A DNA stretch of 64,000 bases. Source: Streptomyces griseoflavus (lineage in GTDB: Bacteria; Actinomycetota; Actinomycetes; Streptomycetales; Streptomycetaceae). The stretch covers positions 62,001 through 126,000 of the forward strand of contig NZ_BMUC01000002.1 in the NCBI RefSeq assembly GCF_014649995.1, in the 5' to 3' direction. Numbering within the stretch: position 1 is the first letter of the stretch; every line of letters begins with the position of its first letter. Of this stretch, positions 7,993 to 16,765 are shown piece by piece. The notes under the pieces were generated by a model. That model was not told the DNA's origin. It made no database searches and was given only the letters and a program-made list of their open reading frames with translations. A program made the position numbers and the translations under genes.

Positions 7993-8949
7993 ATGGAAGC
8001 GAACGAACACGTGATTGAGGTCACCGACCTGCGACGTGTCTACGGGGGCGGATTCGAGGCGGTGCGCGGCATCGACTTCTCCGTGCGGCGCGGCGAGATC
8101 TTCGCGCTGCTGGGGACCAACGGCGCGGGCAAGACCTCCACCGTCGAACTGCTGGAAGGGCTCGCCGCCCCGGCCGCCGGGCGGATCCGGGTCCTCGGTC
8201 ACGACCCGTACACCGAGCGCGCCGCCGTACGGCCCCGCACCGGCGTGATGCTCCAGGAGGGCGGCTTCCCCTCCGAGCTGACCGTCGCCGAGACCGCGCG
8301 GATGTGGGCGGGCTGCGTCAGCGGGGCCCGCCCCGAGCTGGAAGTGCTGACGCTGGTCGGCCTGAAGACGAAGACCGGCGTCCGTGTGAAGCAGCTCTCC
8401 GGGGGGCAGCGGCGCCGCCTGGACCTCGCGCTCGCCCTGCTCGGTGACCCCGAGGTGCTCTTCCTGGACGAGCCGACCACCGGACTCGACCCCGAAGGCC
8501 GCCGGGAGACCTGGGAGTTGGTGAGCGACCTGCGCGACCGCGGCACGACCGTGCTGCTCACCACGCACTACCTGGAGGAAGCCGAGTTCCTCGCCGACCG
8601 GCTCGCGATCATGCACGAGGGCCGCATCGCCGTCACCGGCACCCCGGCCGAGGTGACCGCCTCCGAACCGTCCCGGATCTCCTTCGAACTGCCCGAGGGC
8701 TACTTCGTGGGCGACCTGCCGCCCCTCGCCGAACTGGGCGTGAGCGACCACCAGGCCGACGGCCGGACGGTCCGGCTGCGCACCCACGAACTGCAGCGCG
8801 CCGCCACCGGGCTGCTGGTGTGGGCCGAACGCGCCGGAGTGGAACTGCGCCGGCTGGACGTCCGTTCGGCGTCCCTGGAGGAGGCGTTCCTCGGGATCGC
8901 CAAGGAGGCGGCCGCGGGGGCGGCGCCGACGAAGGAGTACGCGGCATGA
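7993..8949 (+). CDS. ABC transporter ATP-binding protein (ABC-2 type exporter)
   Basis: Cytoplasmic ATPase of 318 residues that would power the permease encoded next. Walker A GTNGAGKT (about 43-50), Q-loop MLQEGG, signature LSGGQRRR, Walker B VLFLDEPTTGLDP and the switch His in LLTTHYLEEAE are all intact. A C-terminal domain of about 90 residues follows, as in DrrA-type drug exporters. Its stop overlaps the permease start (ATGA). The cassette ABC-permease-kinase-regulator resembles antibiotic-sensing or detoxification modules, but the substrate is unknown. Confidence 0.92.
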   Translation: MEANEHVIEVTDLRRVYGGGFEAVRGIDFSVRRGEIFALLGTNGAGKTSTVELLEGLAAPAAGRIRVLGHDPYTERAAVRPRTGVMLQEGGFPSELTVAETARMWAGCVSGARPELEVLTLVGLKTKTGVRVKQLSGGQRRRLDLALALLGDPEVLFLDEPTTGLDPEGRRETWELVSDLRDRGTTVLLTTHYLEEAEFLADRLAIMHEGRIAVTGTPAEVTASEPSRISFELPEGYFVGDLPPLAELGVSDHQADGRTVRLRTHELQRAATGLLVWAERAGVELRRLDVRSASLEEAFLGIAKEAAAGAAPTKEYAA

Positions 8950-9722
8950 GCACCACCGTGACCACCCCGATGAGCCGGATGACCGCGCTCGCCCGGGCCG
9001 AACTGACCCTGCTGGGACGGGCCAAGGGAACCCTCTTCGCCGCGCTGTTCGTGCCGCTGGTGCTGCCGGTGAGCGCGCGCGAGGCGGCCGGGGAGATGGA
9101 TCTCGCCGAGGCCGGCCTCACCATCGGCACGGTCGTGCTGCCCGCCGCGATCGGCTTCTCCCTGCTGTTCGCGGTCTACTCGGCGCTCGTCGGCTCCCTC
9201 GTCGCCCGGCGCGAGGAACTCGTCCTCAAGCGGCTGCGCACCGGTGAGCTCCGGGACGCCGAGATCCTCGCAGGGTCCGCGCTGCCGGCGGCCGCGACGG
9301 GCCTGGTGCAGTCGCTCCTGCTGGCGGCCGGCTGTTTCGTCCTGCTCGACATGGCGGCCCCGCCGGCCGTGTACCTGTCGGTGCTGGGCCTGCTGCTGGG
9401 GCTGGTGATGTGCGTGGGACTCGCGGCCGTCACCGCGAGCTTCACCCGGACCAGCGAGAGCGCCCAGGTCACCCCGATGCCGCTGATGTTCCTCTCGGTG
9501 ATGGCCTCCGGAATGATGGTCCCGCTGGAGATCCTCCCCGACAAGATCGCCGCCGTCTGCGAACTCCTGCCGCTGACCCCCGTCATGACCCTGGTGCGCG
9601 GCGGCTTCACCGGCGACCTGTCGTCGGGCGAGGCACTGGGCGCCACGGCGGTGGCGCTGGCCTGGATCGCGTTCACGGTGTTTGCTGTACGGCGCTGGTT
9701 CCGCTGGGAGCCGAGGCGCTGA
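8946..9722 (+). CDS. ABC-2 type transporter permease
   Basis: Membrane partner of the preceding ATPase, 258 residues with about six hydrophobic segments (LFAALFVPLVLPV, GTVVLPAAIGFSLLFAVYSALVGSL, VYLSVLGLLLGLVMCVGLAAV, PLMFLSVMASGMMVPLEILP, TAVALAWIAFTVFAV). The start ATG at 8946 overlaps the ATPase stop by four bases; a longer in-frame reading would overlap the ATPase gene heavily. The VARREELVLKRLRTGEL coupling helix is typical of the family. Confidence 0.9.
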   Translation: MSTTVTTPMSRMTALARAELTLLGRAKGTLFAALFVPLVLPVSAREAAGEMDLAEAGLTIGTVVLPAAIGFSLLFAVYSALVGSLVARREELVLKRLRTGELRDAEILAGSALPAAATGLVQSLLLAAGCFVLLDMAAPPAVYLSVLGLLLGLVMCVGLAAVTASFTRTSESAQVTPMPLMFLSVMASGMMVPLEILPDKIAAVCELLPLTPVMTLVRGGFTGDLSSGEALGATAVALAWIAFTVFAVRRWFRWEPRR

Positions 9723-9750
9723 CGTACGGCGAGACGGGGAGCGCGAGGAG

Positions 9751-10998
9751 ATGAGCAGGCCGGGCGGCTGGTGGGGACGCAAGAGCACACCCGCGAAGTT
9801 CGAGACGTACACCCGGTGGTCGTTCCACTTCCTCGCGCTGACCGAGCTGTCGGTGGCCGCCGGACCGCTGCTCGGACAGGTCGCGTCGCGGCCGGCCGTG
9901 CCGCTGCTGTCACTGGCGGCCGTGCACAGCGTGGTCTGCGGTGTGACCACCTCGCGCGCCCTGGACTGGCGGCGCGGGCAGCGCGACCTGCCGGTGCGGA
10001 CCCTGTGGGTGTTCGGTGTCACGACCGCGCTGGTGGCCGTCACCGCGCTCGTCATCGCCCGGCAGGGCCGGGGCGGTGACGACGCCTCGGCGGCCGCCGC
10101 GATCTTCTCCACCGTCCTGGTCTTCGGCGCCGGCGCGACCGCCGTCCTCCTGCGCGGGCGGCGCCGGGTGTCCGCCTTGGTGGTGGCCTGCGCGGTGACG
10201 GCCGGAGTGATGTACCTGCTCATGGGGCTGCCCTGGCTCGCCGCGCTCGTCGTGACCCTGATCGTCTTCCTCGGCGGAGGCTTCTTCGCCTTCACCTACT
10301 CCTTCTCCGTCTGGCTGCTGAACGCCGTCTACGAACTGGACGAGGCGCGCGAGACCCGCGCCCTGCTCGCCGTCGCCGAGGAACGGCTGAGGTTCGGGCG
10401 GGACCTGCACGACGTGATGGGACGCAACCTCGCGGTGATCGCGCTGAAGAGCGAGCTGGCGGTCCAGCTCGCCCAGCGGGAGCGGCCGGAGGCCGTGACC
10501 CAGATGGTCGAGGTGCAGCGCCTGGCGCACGAGGCGCAGCGGGAGGTGCGCGAGGTGGTCCGCGGCTACCGCGAGGCCGACCTCGGCAGCGAGCTGGCGG
10601 GCGCGCGGGGAGTGCTGACCGCCGCCGGCATCGACTGCACGGTCACCGGGCCGGTGACCGGATACCCCGCGCCGGTGCAGTCCGCGCTCGGGTGGGTGGT
10701 GCGGGAGGCCGCCACGAACGTGCTGCGGCACGGGGACGCGCGCTGGTGCGCGATGGAACTGCGGGTGCCGGAGGGGCGTGTGGTGTTGACGGTGGAGAAC
10801 GACGGGGTGCCGGAGTCCGGCGTCCCGGGCCGCGGGTCGGGGCTCGTCGGACTGCGCGAGCGGCTCGCGGAGATCGGCGGGACGCTGCGGGCCGGGCCCG
10901 CCGGCAAGGGGCGGTTCCTGGTGACCGCCGAGGTGCCGCTGCCGGCGCGTTCCGGCGAGGCGGCCGCTCCCGCACCCGTGAGCGAGGCGACACCGTGA
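9751..10998 (+). CDS. NarL/DesK-type sensor histidine kinase
   Basis: Membrane sensor kinase of 415 residues. The start ATG at 9751 follows GAGGAG. Four to six membrane spans fill the first 190 residues, without a large external loop, so a membrane or lipid signal is likely. The HisKA_3 box is ERLRFGRDLHDVMGRNLAVIALKSEL with the phospho-His at about 220. The ATPase part includes VREAATNVLRHG (N-box) and GRGSGLVGLRERLAEIGG (G-box). It pairs with the response regulator behind it (GTGA overlap) and probably controls the ABC genes in front. Confidence 0.93.
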   Translation: MSRPGGWWGRKSTPAKFETYTRWSFHFLALTELSVAAGPLLGQVASRPAVPLLSLAAVHSVVCGVTTSRALDWRRGQRDLPVRTLWVFGVTTALVAVTALVIARQGRGGDDASAAAAIFSTVLVFGAGATAVLLRGRRRVSALVVACAVTAGVMYLLMGLPWLAALVVTLIVFLGGGFFAFTYSFSVWLLNAVYELDEARETRALLAVAEERLRFGRDLHDVMGRNLAVIALKSELAVQLAQRERPEAVTQMVEVQRLAHEAQREVREVVRGYREADLGSELAGARGVLTAAGIDCTVTGPVTGYPAPVQSALGWVVREAATNVLRHGDARWCAMELRVPEGRVVLTVENDGVPESGVPGRGSGLVGLRERLAEIGGTLRAGPAGKGRFLVTAEVPLPARSGEAAAPAPVSEATP

Positions 10999-11615
10999 CC
11001 GGCCCCGGGCCCGTGCGGCTGCTGCTGGCCGACGACGAACACCTGATCCGGGGCGCGCTGGCCGCGCTGCTCTCGCTCGAGGACGATCTGACGGTCGTCG
11101 CCGAGGCGGCCTCCGGGCCGGAGGCGCTGGCGATGGCCCGGGCGCACGCGCCCGATGTGGCCGTCCTGGACCTGCAGATGCCCGGCGCGGACGGTGTGAA
11201 GGTCGCCACATCCCTGCGGGCCGAGCTGCCCGGCTGCCGGGTGCTGATCGTGACCAGTCACGGACGTCCCGGACATCTGAAGCGGGCGCTTGCGGCAGGT
11301 GTGCGCGGGTTCGTCCCCAAGACGGTCAGTGCGCAGCGCCTCGCGGAGATCATCCGCACGGTGCACGCGGGAAACCGTTACGTCGACCCCGAGTTGGCCG
11401 CCGACGCGATCGCCGCCGGCGACTCGCCGCTGACCGCGCGCGAGGCCGAGGTGCTGGAGCTGGCGGCGGACGGCGCACCGGTCGCGGAGATCGCGGAGCG
11501 GGCCGCGCTGTCCCAGGGGACCGTGCGGAACTACCTCTCCTCGGCCGTCTCGAAGCTCGGTGCCGACAACCGTCATGCCGCGGTGCGCCTCGCACGGGAG
11601 CGAGGTTGGGTATAG
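10995..11615 (+). CDS. NarL/FixJ-family response regulator
   Basis: Partner of the sensor kinase, 206 residues. Receiver with acidic pair in LLLADDEHLIRG, phospho-Asp at about residue 59 (VAVLDLQMPG), Thr in IVTSHG and Lys in FVPKTVS. Then a LuxR-type helix-turn-helix, SPLTAREAEVLELAADGAPVAEIAERAALSQGTVRNYLSSAVSKLGA. The GTG start overlaps the kinase stop. Its last codons overlap the -10 box (TATAGT) of the following tRNA gene. Confidence 0.94.
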   Translation: MTGPGPVRLLLADDEHLIRGALAALLSLEDDLTVVAEAASGPEALAMARAHAPDVAVLDLQMPGADGVKVATSLRAELPGCRVLIVTSHGRPGHLKRALAAGVRGFVPKTVSAQRLAEIIRTVHAGNRYVDPELAADAIAAGDSPLTAREAEVLELAADGAPVAEIAERAALSQGTVRNYLSSAVSKLGADNRHAAVRLARERGWV

Positions 11616-11616
11616 T
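11611..11616 (+). promoter_or_regulatory. -10 element of tRNA-Gly copy 2
   Basis: TATAGT lies across the stop codon of the response regulator, 21 bases before the tRNA. I could not find a convincing -35 box. Confidence 0.4.
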
Positions 11617-11637
11617 GGGTCTCGCGCCACGGCGCAT

Positions 11638-11710
11638 GCGAACGTAGCTCAGTTGGTAGAGCGCAACCTTGCCAAGGTTGAGGTCGCGAGTTCGAACCTC
11701 GTCGTTCGCT
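11638..11710 (+). tRNA. tRNA-Gly (anticodon GCC), copy 2
   Basis: Acceptor GCGAACG/CGTTCGC, same D-arm and anticodon arm (CAACC-TTGCCAA-GGTTG) as copy 1. It differs by one compensated acceptor pair (G-C to A-T) and one T-loop base. Confidence 0.95.
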
Positions 11711-11717
11711 CAGGATC

Positions 11718-11746
11718 AAGGGCCCCGGTCATCGACCGGGGCCCTT
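11718..11746 (+). terminator. Terminator after tRNA-Gly copy 2
   Basis: AAGGGCCCCGGTC, loop ATC, GACCGGGGCCCTT: a perfect 13-base stem. It also stands 78 bases beyond the stop of the converging purC. Confidence 0.88.
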
Positions 11747-11823
11747 GTCGTGTACCCGGGCTGCGATGGGGCGTGCGGCGTGTGGTGGGCGGCCGGGCCC
11801 CGAAGGGCCCGGACGCCCAGCGG

Positions 11824-12723
11824 TCAGCTCCAGGTGGTGCCGGTCAACCGCTCGTACGCCTCCACATACTTGGCCCGGGTCGCGTCCACCACGTGCCGCG
11901 GCAGCGCCGGCGGGGGCTGCTCGCTCCCGCGGTCCCAGCCCGACTCGGCCGAGGTGAGCCAGTCCCGCACGAACTGCTTGTCGTACGAGGGCTGGGCGTG
12001 GCCCGGCTCCCACTGCTCGGCCGGCCAGAAGCGGGAGGAGTCCGGGGTGAGCACCTCGTCGGCGATGACCAGGTGCTCGCCGTCGAAGCCGAACTCGAAC
12101 TTGGTGTCCGCGAGGATGATGCCCCGCTCGCGGGCGATGTCCCGGGCCCGGGAGTAGGCGGCGAGGGTCGCCTGGCGCAGCTGGGCGGCGGTCTCCGCGC
12201 CGACCTGGCGGGCGACCTCCTCGTAGGAGACGTTCTCGTCGTGCTCGCCGACGGCGGCCTTGGTGGCCGGGGTGAAGATCGGGGCGGGCAGCTCCGAGCC
12301 GTCGACCAGGCCCTCGGGGAGGGCGAGGCCGCACACCGTGCGGGACTCGGCGTACTCGGCCAGTCCGGAGCCGGTGAGGTAGCCGCGGGCCACGCACTCC
12401 ACCGGGACCATGTTCAGCGACTTGCAGACCAGGGTGCGGCCGGCCCAGTCGGCGGGGGCGCCGGCCGGGGGTTCGGTGGCCAGGACGTGATGGGGCAGCA
12501 GGTCGGCGAGCTGGTCGAACCACCACAGGGACAGCTGGGTGAGGACCCGGCCCTTGTCGGGGATCTCGGTGGGCAGCACCCAGTCGTAGGCGGAGATGCG
12601 GTCACTGGCGACCATCACGAGGTCGCCCGCCTCGTTCCGGTACAGCTCGCGCACCTTGCCGGTGTGCAGGTGCACCAGGCCCGGAACCTGGATGGGTTCG
12701 GGCTTCTCGACGAATCCGGACAC
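11824..12723 (-). CDS. purC: Phosphoribosylaminoimidazole-succinocarboxamide synthase PurC
   Basis: SAICAR synthetase, joining aspartate to CAIR in purine synthesis. 299 residues. The N-terminus LVHLHTGKVRELYRNEAGDLVMVASDRISAYDWVLPTEIPDKG holds the ATP-binding region; later SLNMVPVECVARGYLTGSG, FTPATKAAVGEHDENVS and ILADTKFEFGFDGEHLVIADEVLTPDSSRFW supply the catalytic residues of the family. The GTG start at 12723 has a strong GGGGAGGA site. It converges on the tRNA-Gly terminator and is probably a single-gene transcript. Confidence 0.96.
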   Translation of the reverse strand: MSGFVEKPEPIQVPGLVHLHTGKVRELYRNEAGDLVMVASDRISAYDWVLPTEIPDKGRVLTQLSLWWFDQLADLLPHHVLATEPPAGAPADWAGRTLVCKSLNMVPVECVARGYLTGSGLAEYAESRTVCGLALPEGLVDGSELPAPIFTPATKAAVGEHDENVSYEEVARQVGAETAAQLRQATLAAYSRARDIARERGIILADTKFEFGFDGEHLVIADEVLTPDSSRFWPAEQWEPGHAQPSYDKQFVRDWLTSAESGWDRGSEQPPPALPRHVVDATRAKYVEAYERLTGTTWS

Positions 12724-12791
12724 GGTTCCTCCCCGTGGCTTTGTCCAATGACACGATTCTCCCGCACGGGGCGAACGGTCGTGGCCGCGGG

Positions 12792-14315
12792 TCAGTCGCG
12801 TTTGCAGATGCGGTCCAGGAGGTTGGCGGTGGCGCGCTGGACTCGGGGGTCGACATGGCCCGGGCGGTCCAGCGCCGGTGACCAGGCGAAGGTGCCGGCG
12901 GCGAAGACCCAGGCGCCGGAGGGGGCGCGGTAGAGGGAGGTCTCCTGGTGGCGCCGCGCGCCCGCCCGGTCGGTGTAGGGGGAGTGCGCGAGCAGCACGC
13001 GCTCCTCGTGCTCGGGCAGCGGGGTGCGCGGGTAGTAGCGGTCGGCCTCGCCGGCGACCAGGCCCTCGATGCGGTCGCCCTCGTGGGCGCCGGTCGACTC
13101 CCACATCCAGTGGTCCGCGTTGCGCACGATCAGCGGGTGCGGGTCGGGGACGCTCCCGCCGTACTGGATGCCGAGGAGGTGCTGTTCCGCGCGGTCGATC
13201 TCCCGCCACAGCACCGGCTTGCCCGGGCCCCGGCGTTTCCGGCAGGTCAGCAGGCGGTCGGGGCCGGCCGGGGAGGGGGCGAGCTCCACCTGCCAGTACA
13301 GGGTGTTGGCGGAGAGGAAGACCAGGGACGTGCCGTGCGCGCGGGCGCGCTCCACCGCGGTGCGCATCGGCACCGACCAGTACTCGTCGTGGCCGGGGAA
13401 GACCAGCCCCCGGTAGTGGGTGGGGTCGACCCGGCCGGCGTGCAGGTCGCGGGCGTTCGCGTAGGCGAGGCCGTAGCCGTAGCGCTCGGCCCAGCGGATG
13501 ACGTCGTAGGCGTGCCCGACGTGCAGCGGCAGACCCGCGCCCGCGTAGGGGCGGTCGAAGGAGACGGTGGTGGCCGCGTCGGACTCGCCGAGGAGCCTGC
13601 CCTGCTCGTCCCAGGCGTGGTAGAGGCTCGCGCCGGTGCGGCCGTCCTCGGGGTAGAGGTTGTAGGCCTGCCAGGTGACGTCGGGCAGCACGAGGAGGAG
13701 GTCGGCGGGGCGGTCGTCGCGGACGGTGAACGGGATGTGCGAGCGGTAGCCGTCGGCCGTGGTGAGGACGGCGACGTACGCGCCGACGCTCCAGTACGAC
13801 GGGACGGGCAACCGCCAGGACAGCCACCAGTGGTGGCAGGAGACGGTGCGGTCGGCGGTGAGCGGCGGGGGCTGCACGATGCCGGACAGGCGAGGGCTGG
13901 AGGTGATCTTCGTGGCGCCGTCGCCGCTGTAGTGGCCGATGCGGTACACGTCGACGCCGAACTCCTGGGGCGGGTCGACGGTGATGTGGAAGTCGATGGA
14001 CTCGCCGGGGGCGACGGCACCGGCCGAGGCGAAGCCCTTGATCTGGCGGCGCACGTCGTCGGCGGCGCGGGGGCCGACGGACGTGCGGGGGGCGGGGACC
14101 CTGGGGCCGCCCTGCCGGGGCAGGCGGGCCGCCGCCCGGTCGGAGTGCGGCACCGGGTCCGTGTCCGTGTCCACGTACCAGGGGACGACCTGGCCGGTGT
14201 CGCCGAAGTACGTCTCGCTGCCCCGCAGCCACGGGAGCGGCCCCTGCCCGAAGGGGTCGTTCACGGCGTGCGCCAGTGCTCCCGACTCCCAGCGGCGAAT
14301 CTGCTCCGAGCCCAT
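12792..14315 (-). CDS. N,N-dimethylformamidase beta-subunit-like protein
   Basis: A 507-residue protein matching the C-terminal region of the large subunit of N,N-dimethylformamidase. An N-terminal Ig-like part (VAPGESIDFHITVDPPQEFGVDVYRIGHYSGDGATKI; HHWWLSWRLPVPSYWSVGAYVAVLTTADG) precedes a glutamine-amidotransferase-like domain with LLLVLPDVTWQAYNLYPEDGRTGASLYHAW, YGLAYANARDLHAG, GLVFPGHDEYWSVPMRTAVERA and FLSANTLYWQVE. The known enzyme is an iron-dependent heteromer; no small-subunit gene is next to this one. No signal peptide is seen. The start ATG has GGGAG upstream. The true substrate is unknown; it need not be dimethylformamide. Confidence 0.82.
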   Translation of the reverse strand: MGSEQIRRWESGALAHAVNDPFGQGPLPWLRGSETYFGDTGQVVPWYVDTDTDPVPHSDRAAARLPRQGGPRVPAPRTSVGPRAADDVRRQIKGFASAGAVAPGESIDFHITVDPPQEFGVDVYRIGHYSGDGATKITSSPRLSGIVQPPPLTADRTVSCHHWWLSWRLPVPSYWSVGAYVAVLTTADGYRSHIPFTVRDDRPADLLLVLPDVTWQAYNLYPEDGRTGASLYHAWDEQGRLLGESDAATTVSFDRPYAGAGLPLHVGHAYDVIRWAERYGYGLAYANARDLHAGRVDPTHYRGLVFPGHDEYWSVPMRTAVERARAHGTSLVFLSANTLYWQVELAPSPAGPDRLLTCRKRRGPGKPVLWREIDRAEQHLLGIQYGGSVPDPHPLIVRNADHWMWESTGAHEGDRIEGLVAGEADRYYPRTPLPEHEERVLLAHSPYTDRAGARRHQETSLYRAPSGAWVFAAGTFAWSPALDRPGHVDPRVQRATANLLDRICKRD

Positions 14316-14400
14316 GATCGCTCCCCTCCCTCGTGCCCCGGTTGCGATGCGGTGCGTGGTGCTGTCCGGCAGTCGCCGGACGGGTGAGTCCTGGCGTCAG

Positions 14401-14466
14401 TTATGTGTTTGTCGTATGTCGCCTGCTCTTGCCAGCGAACGCGAACGGTCCAAGCACATCACATAA
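14401..14466. promoter_or_regulatory. Long-spaced inverted repeat upstream of the dimethylformamidase-like gene
   Basis: TTATGTG (14401-14407) and CACATAA (14460-14466) are perfect 7-base arms around a 52-base spacer that includes GCGAAC repeated in tandem. The AT-rich arms stand out and may be regulator half-sites; this is speculative. Confidence 0.3.
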
Positions 14467-14555
14467 CGCGCGCACTCCGTCACCGTTCGTTTTGAATTGA
14501 CCGAAAGCGGAGGTGCGGGCTCCAGCGGGTGGAGAGGGCGGCGTGACGGCCGGCC

Positions 14556-16475
14556 TCAGACGAGCCGTACCGGCTTCTCGGGGCGTATGCCGTGCCGGGT
14601 CAGCCACAGGCGGAGGTCGGCGGGATCACCGTCCTCGATCAGGGCCAGGACCTGGGGCGACAGGTCCGCCGCCCGCACGCCGCCGAGGAGCAGGGTCGGC
14701 CCGTCGAGCCAGTCGAGCCCGGGGACGGCGCCCGCGGTGTCCATCGCCGCGCAGCAGACCATCGCCGTGACGTGGTCGGCGAGCAGTTCGCGCGCGGTGC
14801 GCGGCGACTGGAGCGGGAACAGGGGGAGCGCGGGGTCGTCCCGGAAGGGAGCGGCCGGATCCGGGGTGGCGGAGGGGGCGACGCCGTCCTGAGCGGCGGC
14901 GGAGGAGGAGCGGGCACCGGCCGAGGCCGCGGCCGTCTCCTCGCGCGCGAGCTCGGCACTCAGCCGGGCGGCCAGTGCGGCACTGCGGGCGGTGGTGCCG
15001 GACAGGTCGTCGTCCTCGCCGCCGTCCATGCCGAGCGGTCCCGCGGCCTGGCCGTCGTGCTCGCCGGGCGGTCCCGCGGCCTGCCGGTCGTCCGCGCCGT
15101 CGTGCTCGCCGTCGTCCGGGACGGAGGCGAGGGCGGGGCCGGGGCCGGCGGGCGGGCCGGGCGGCACGGGCGGTTCCGCGGGCGCCTGCCGGGTGGTCAG
15201 GTGGACCAGCACCCGGGTCAGGGTCGGGCCGTACGGGGCGGAAGGGTCATCGGGGGCCGGGGGGACGTGGAGGGCGTCGAGGACGCGGTGGAGGCGGGCG
15301 GCGTCGGCACGCCACTTGCGGTCGACGACCTCCTCCGGATAGTCGCCCCAGTGGACCGGGGACCAGTCGGGGCCCGTCTTTGCGGGGCCCCCGTGGAAGA
15401 GGCGGGCGGCGAGCAGGGAGGTGGCCTCGTCCACCGCGCCGGGCTCTTCGAGCAGGTCGCAGGCGGGACGCTCGCCGAGGCGCGAGGCGAAGCCCTCCGC
15501 CAGCCGGTCCCGCCGGGAGAGCTCGGTGAGGGCCGCCACCACGCCCGCGTTGAGCCGCGAGGGCCAGCGGCCCATCCGCCAGGCGGGCAGCGCGACCCGG
15601 GTGAGGAGCCGGTCCCAGCCCGCGTACGCCAGTCCCACCTGCTCCTGGGCGACGATCCGCAGCCCGTAGTCCACAGCCTGTGCACGGTCGGCCGCCGCTG
15701 CCGCGACCCCGCGCTCCATCTCCGCCACATGCCCCCGGCACCCGCGCAGCATCAGCCGGGCCGCCCAGCCCACGCCCGCGAACACCCCGCGGCCCACGGG
15801 TCCGCGCCGCGGCACGGAGGCCACGGCCACCGCGGCGTCCAGCCCCTGCACGAACCGGCGGGCGGCGGCTATGTCCGGGTGCGCCGACGGTCCCGTGCCG
15901 GCGACGACCGGGGCGAGGACCGCGCGCAGCTCGCCCACGCGCATCCACCACAGGAACGGCGAGCCGATCACCAGCACGGGTGCGGCGGGGGCTCCGCGCG
16001 GAGGCCGCCCCACGCCGGCCACGTCGCCGTGCTCCTCGGGCGGCGGCGGGCCGTGGGCCCGGTGGGTGCGGTCCTCCAGCCAGCTGTCGCAGTCCGGAGT
16101 GAGCGCTATCGCGGAGGGAGCCGGTACGTCGAGGCGGTCCGCCAGGTCACGCACCATCCGGTACAGATCGGGTGCCGCCTCCTCGGCGACCGGCACCGTG
16201 GGGCTCATGGCGGGCCGGGCCCGGGCGACGACCAGGGCGACTCCCGCGGCGAGGAGCAGGACGAGCACCGCGACGGGGGTGAGGACCCGGCGGGCGACGT
16301 CCCAGCCGCCGCCCGAGAGGTGGCCGGTGGAGCCGCCGACGAGCAGGATCACGGCGACGGCGGCGGGCAGCAGCGCCACGGCCAGCGCCCTGCTGCGGAC
16401 CCGCAGCACGGCCAGCGCCCGGGACCGCGCGCTCGGTCCCCCCGACTCCCTCGCTCCCATTCCGCTTCCGCTCAT
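14556..16475 (-). CDS. Membrane-anchored M48-like protein lacking the zinc motif
   Basis: A 639-residue protein. Two membrane segments (ALLPAAVAVILLVGG; VLTPVAVLVLLLAAGVALVVA) are followed by a domain with the layout of M48 peptidases: LYRMVRDLADRLDVPAPSAIALTPD, VLVIGSPFLW, then RVGELRAVLAPVVAG where active members have a HExxH zinc motif, and later EMERGVAAAAADRAQAVDYG matching their E-x-x-AD-x-x-A helix. The loss of HExxH makes proteolysis unlikely. Residues about 410-540 form a disordered Gly/Ala/Asp-rich linker containing the near-repeat GEHDGQAAGP. The last 100 residues form a separate compact domain. Monocistronic; start ATG 16475 or 16460. Confidence 0.72.
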   Translation of the reverse strand: MSGSGMGARESGGPSARSRALAVLRVRSRALAVALLPAAVAVILLVGGSTGHLSGGGWDVARRVLTPVAVLVLLLAAGVALVVARARPAMSPTVPVAEEAAPDLYRMVRDLADRLDVPAPSAIALTPDCDSWLEDRTHRAHGPPPPEEHGDVAGVGRPPRGAPAAPVLVIGSPFLWWMRVGELRAVLAPVVAGTGPSAHPDIAAARRFVQGLDAAVAVASVPRRGPVGRGVFAGVGWAARLMLRGCRGHVAEMERGVAAAAADRAQAVDYGLRIVAQEQVGLAYAGWDRLLTRVALPAWRMGRWPSRLNAGVVAALTELSRRDRLAEGFASRLGERPACDLLEEPGAVDEATSLLAARLFHGGPAKTGPDWSPVHWGDYPEEVVDRKWRADAARLHRVLDALHVPPAPDDPSAPYGPTLTRVLVHLTTRQAPAEPPVPPGPPAGPGPALASVPDDGEHDGADDRQAAGPPGEHDGQAAGPLGMDGGEDDDLSGTTARSAALAARLSAELAREETAAASAGARSSSAAAQDGVAPSATPDPAAPFRDDPALPLFPLQSPRTARELLADHVTAMVCCAAMDTAGAVPGLDWLDGPTLLLGGVRAADLSPQVLALIEDGDPADLRLWLTRHGIRPEKPVRLV

Positions 16476-16703
16476 GGCCCGACGTCACCCCCTCCCGGCT
16501 CCGGATCCCGTCCTGGCATGGCTCATGCCCCCCACTGTGGCACCCGCCACTGACATCGCAATGCCGATGGGCCAAGTGCCGGAACCGGGGCCGGAACGCT
16601 TGCGCGGCACCCTAGTTGGGGCCCCGGGTCACGTCAGCCGGATGGCGTATCGCTCACTCGATGGAATGGCTTTGGGGAGAGGTGGGCGACGGACGGCAAG
16701 GGT

Positions 16704-16737
16704 CAGGCCCCGGATCCTGAGACGGTTCCGGGGCCTG
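16704..16737 (-). terminator. Terminator after purD
   Basis: CAGGCCCCGGA and TCCGGGGCCTG form a perfect 11-base stem with a 12-base loop, 29 bases beyond the purD stop. Confidence 0.8.
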
Positions 16738-16765
16738 CGGGGTTCATCGGGGTCCGGCCGGCGCG

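Noticed and set aside
14401-14607. 68-codon frame upstream of the M48-like gene stop
   Set aside because: No ribosome site, no recognisable feature, and it covers likely regulatory DNA.
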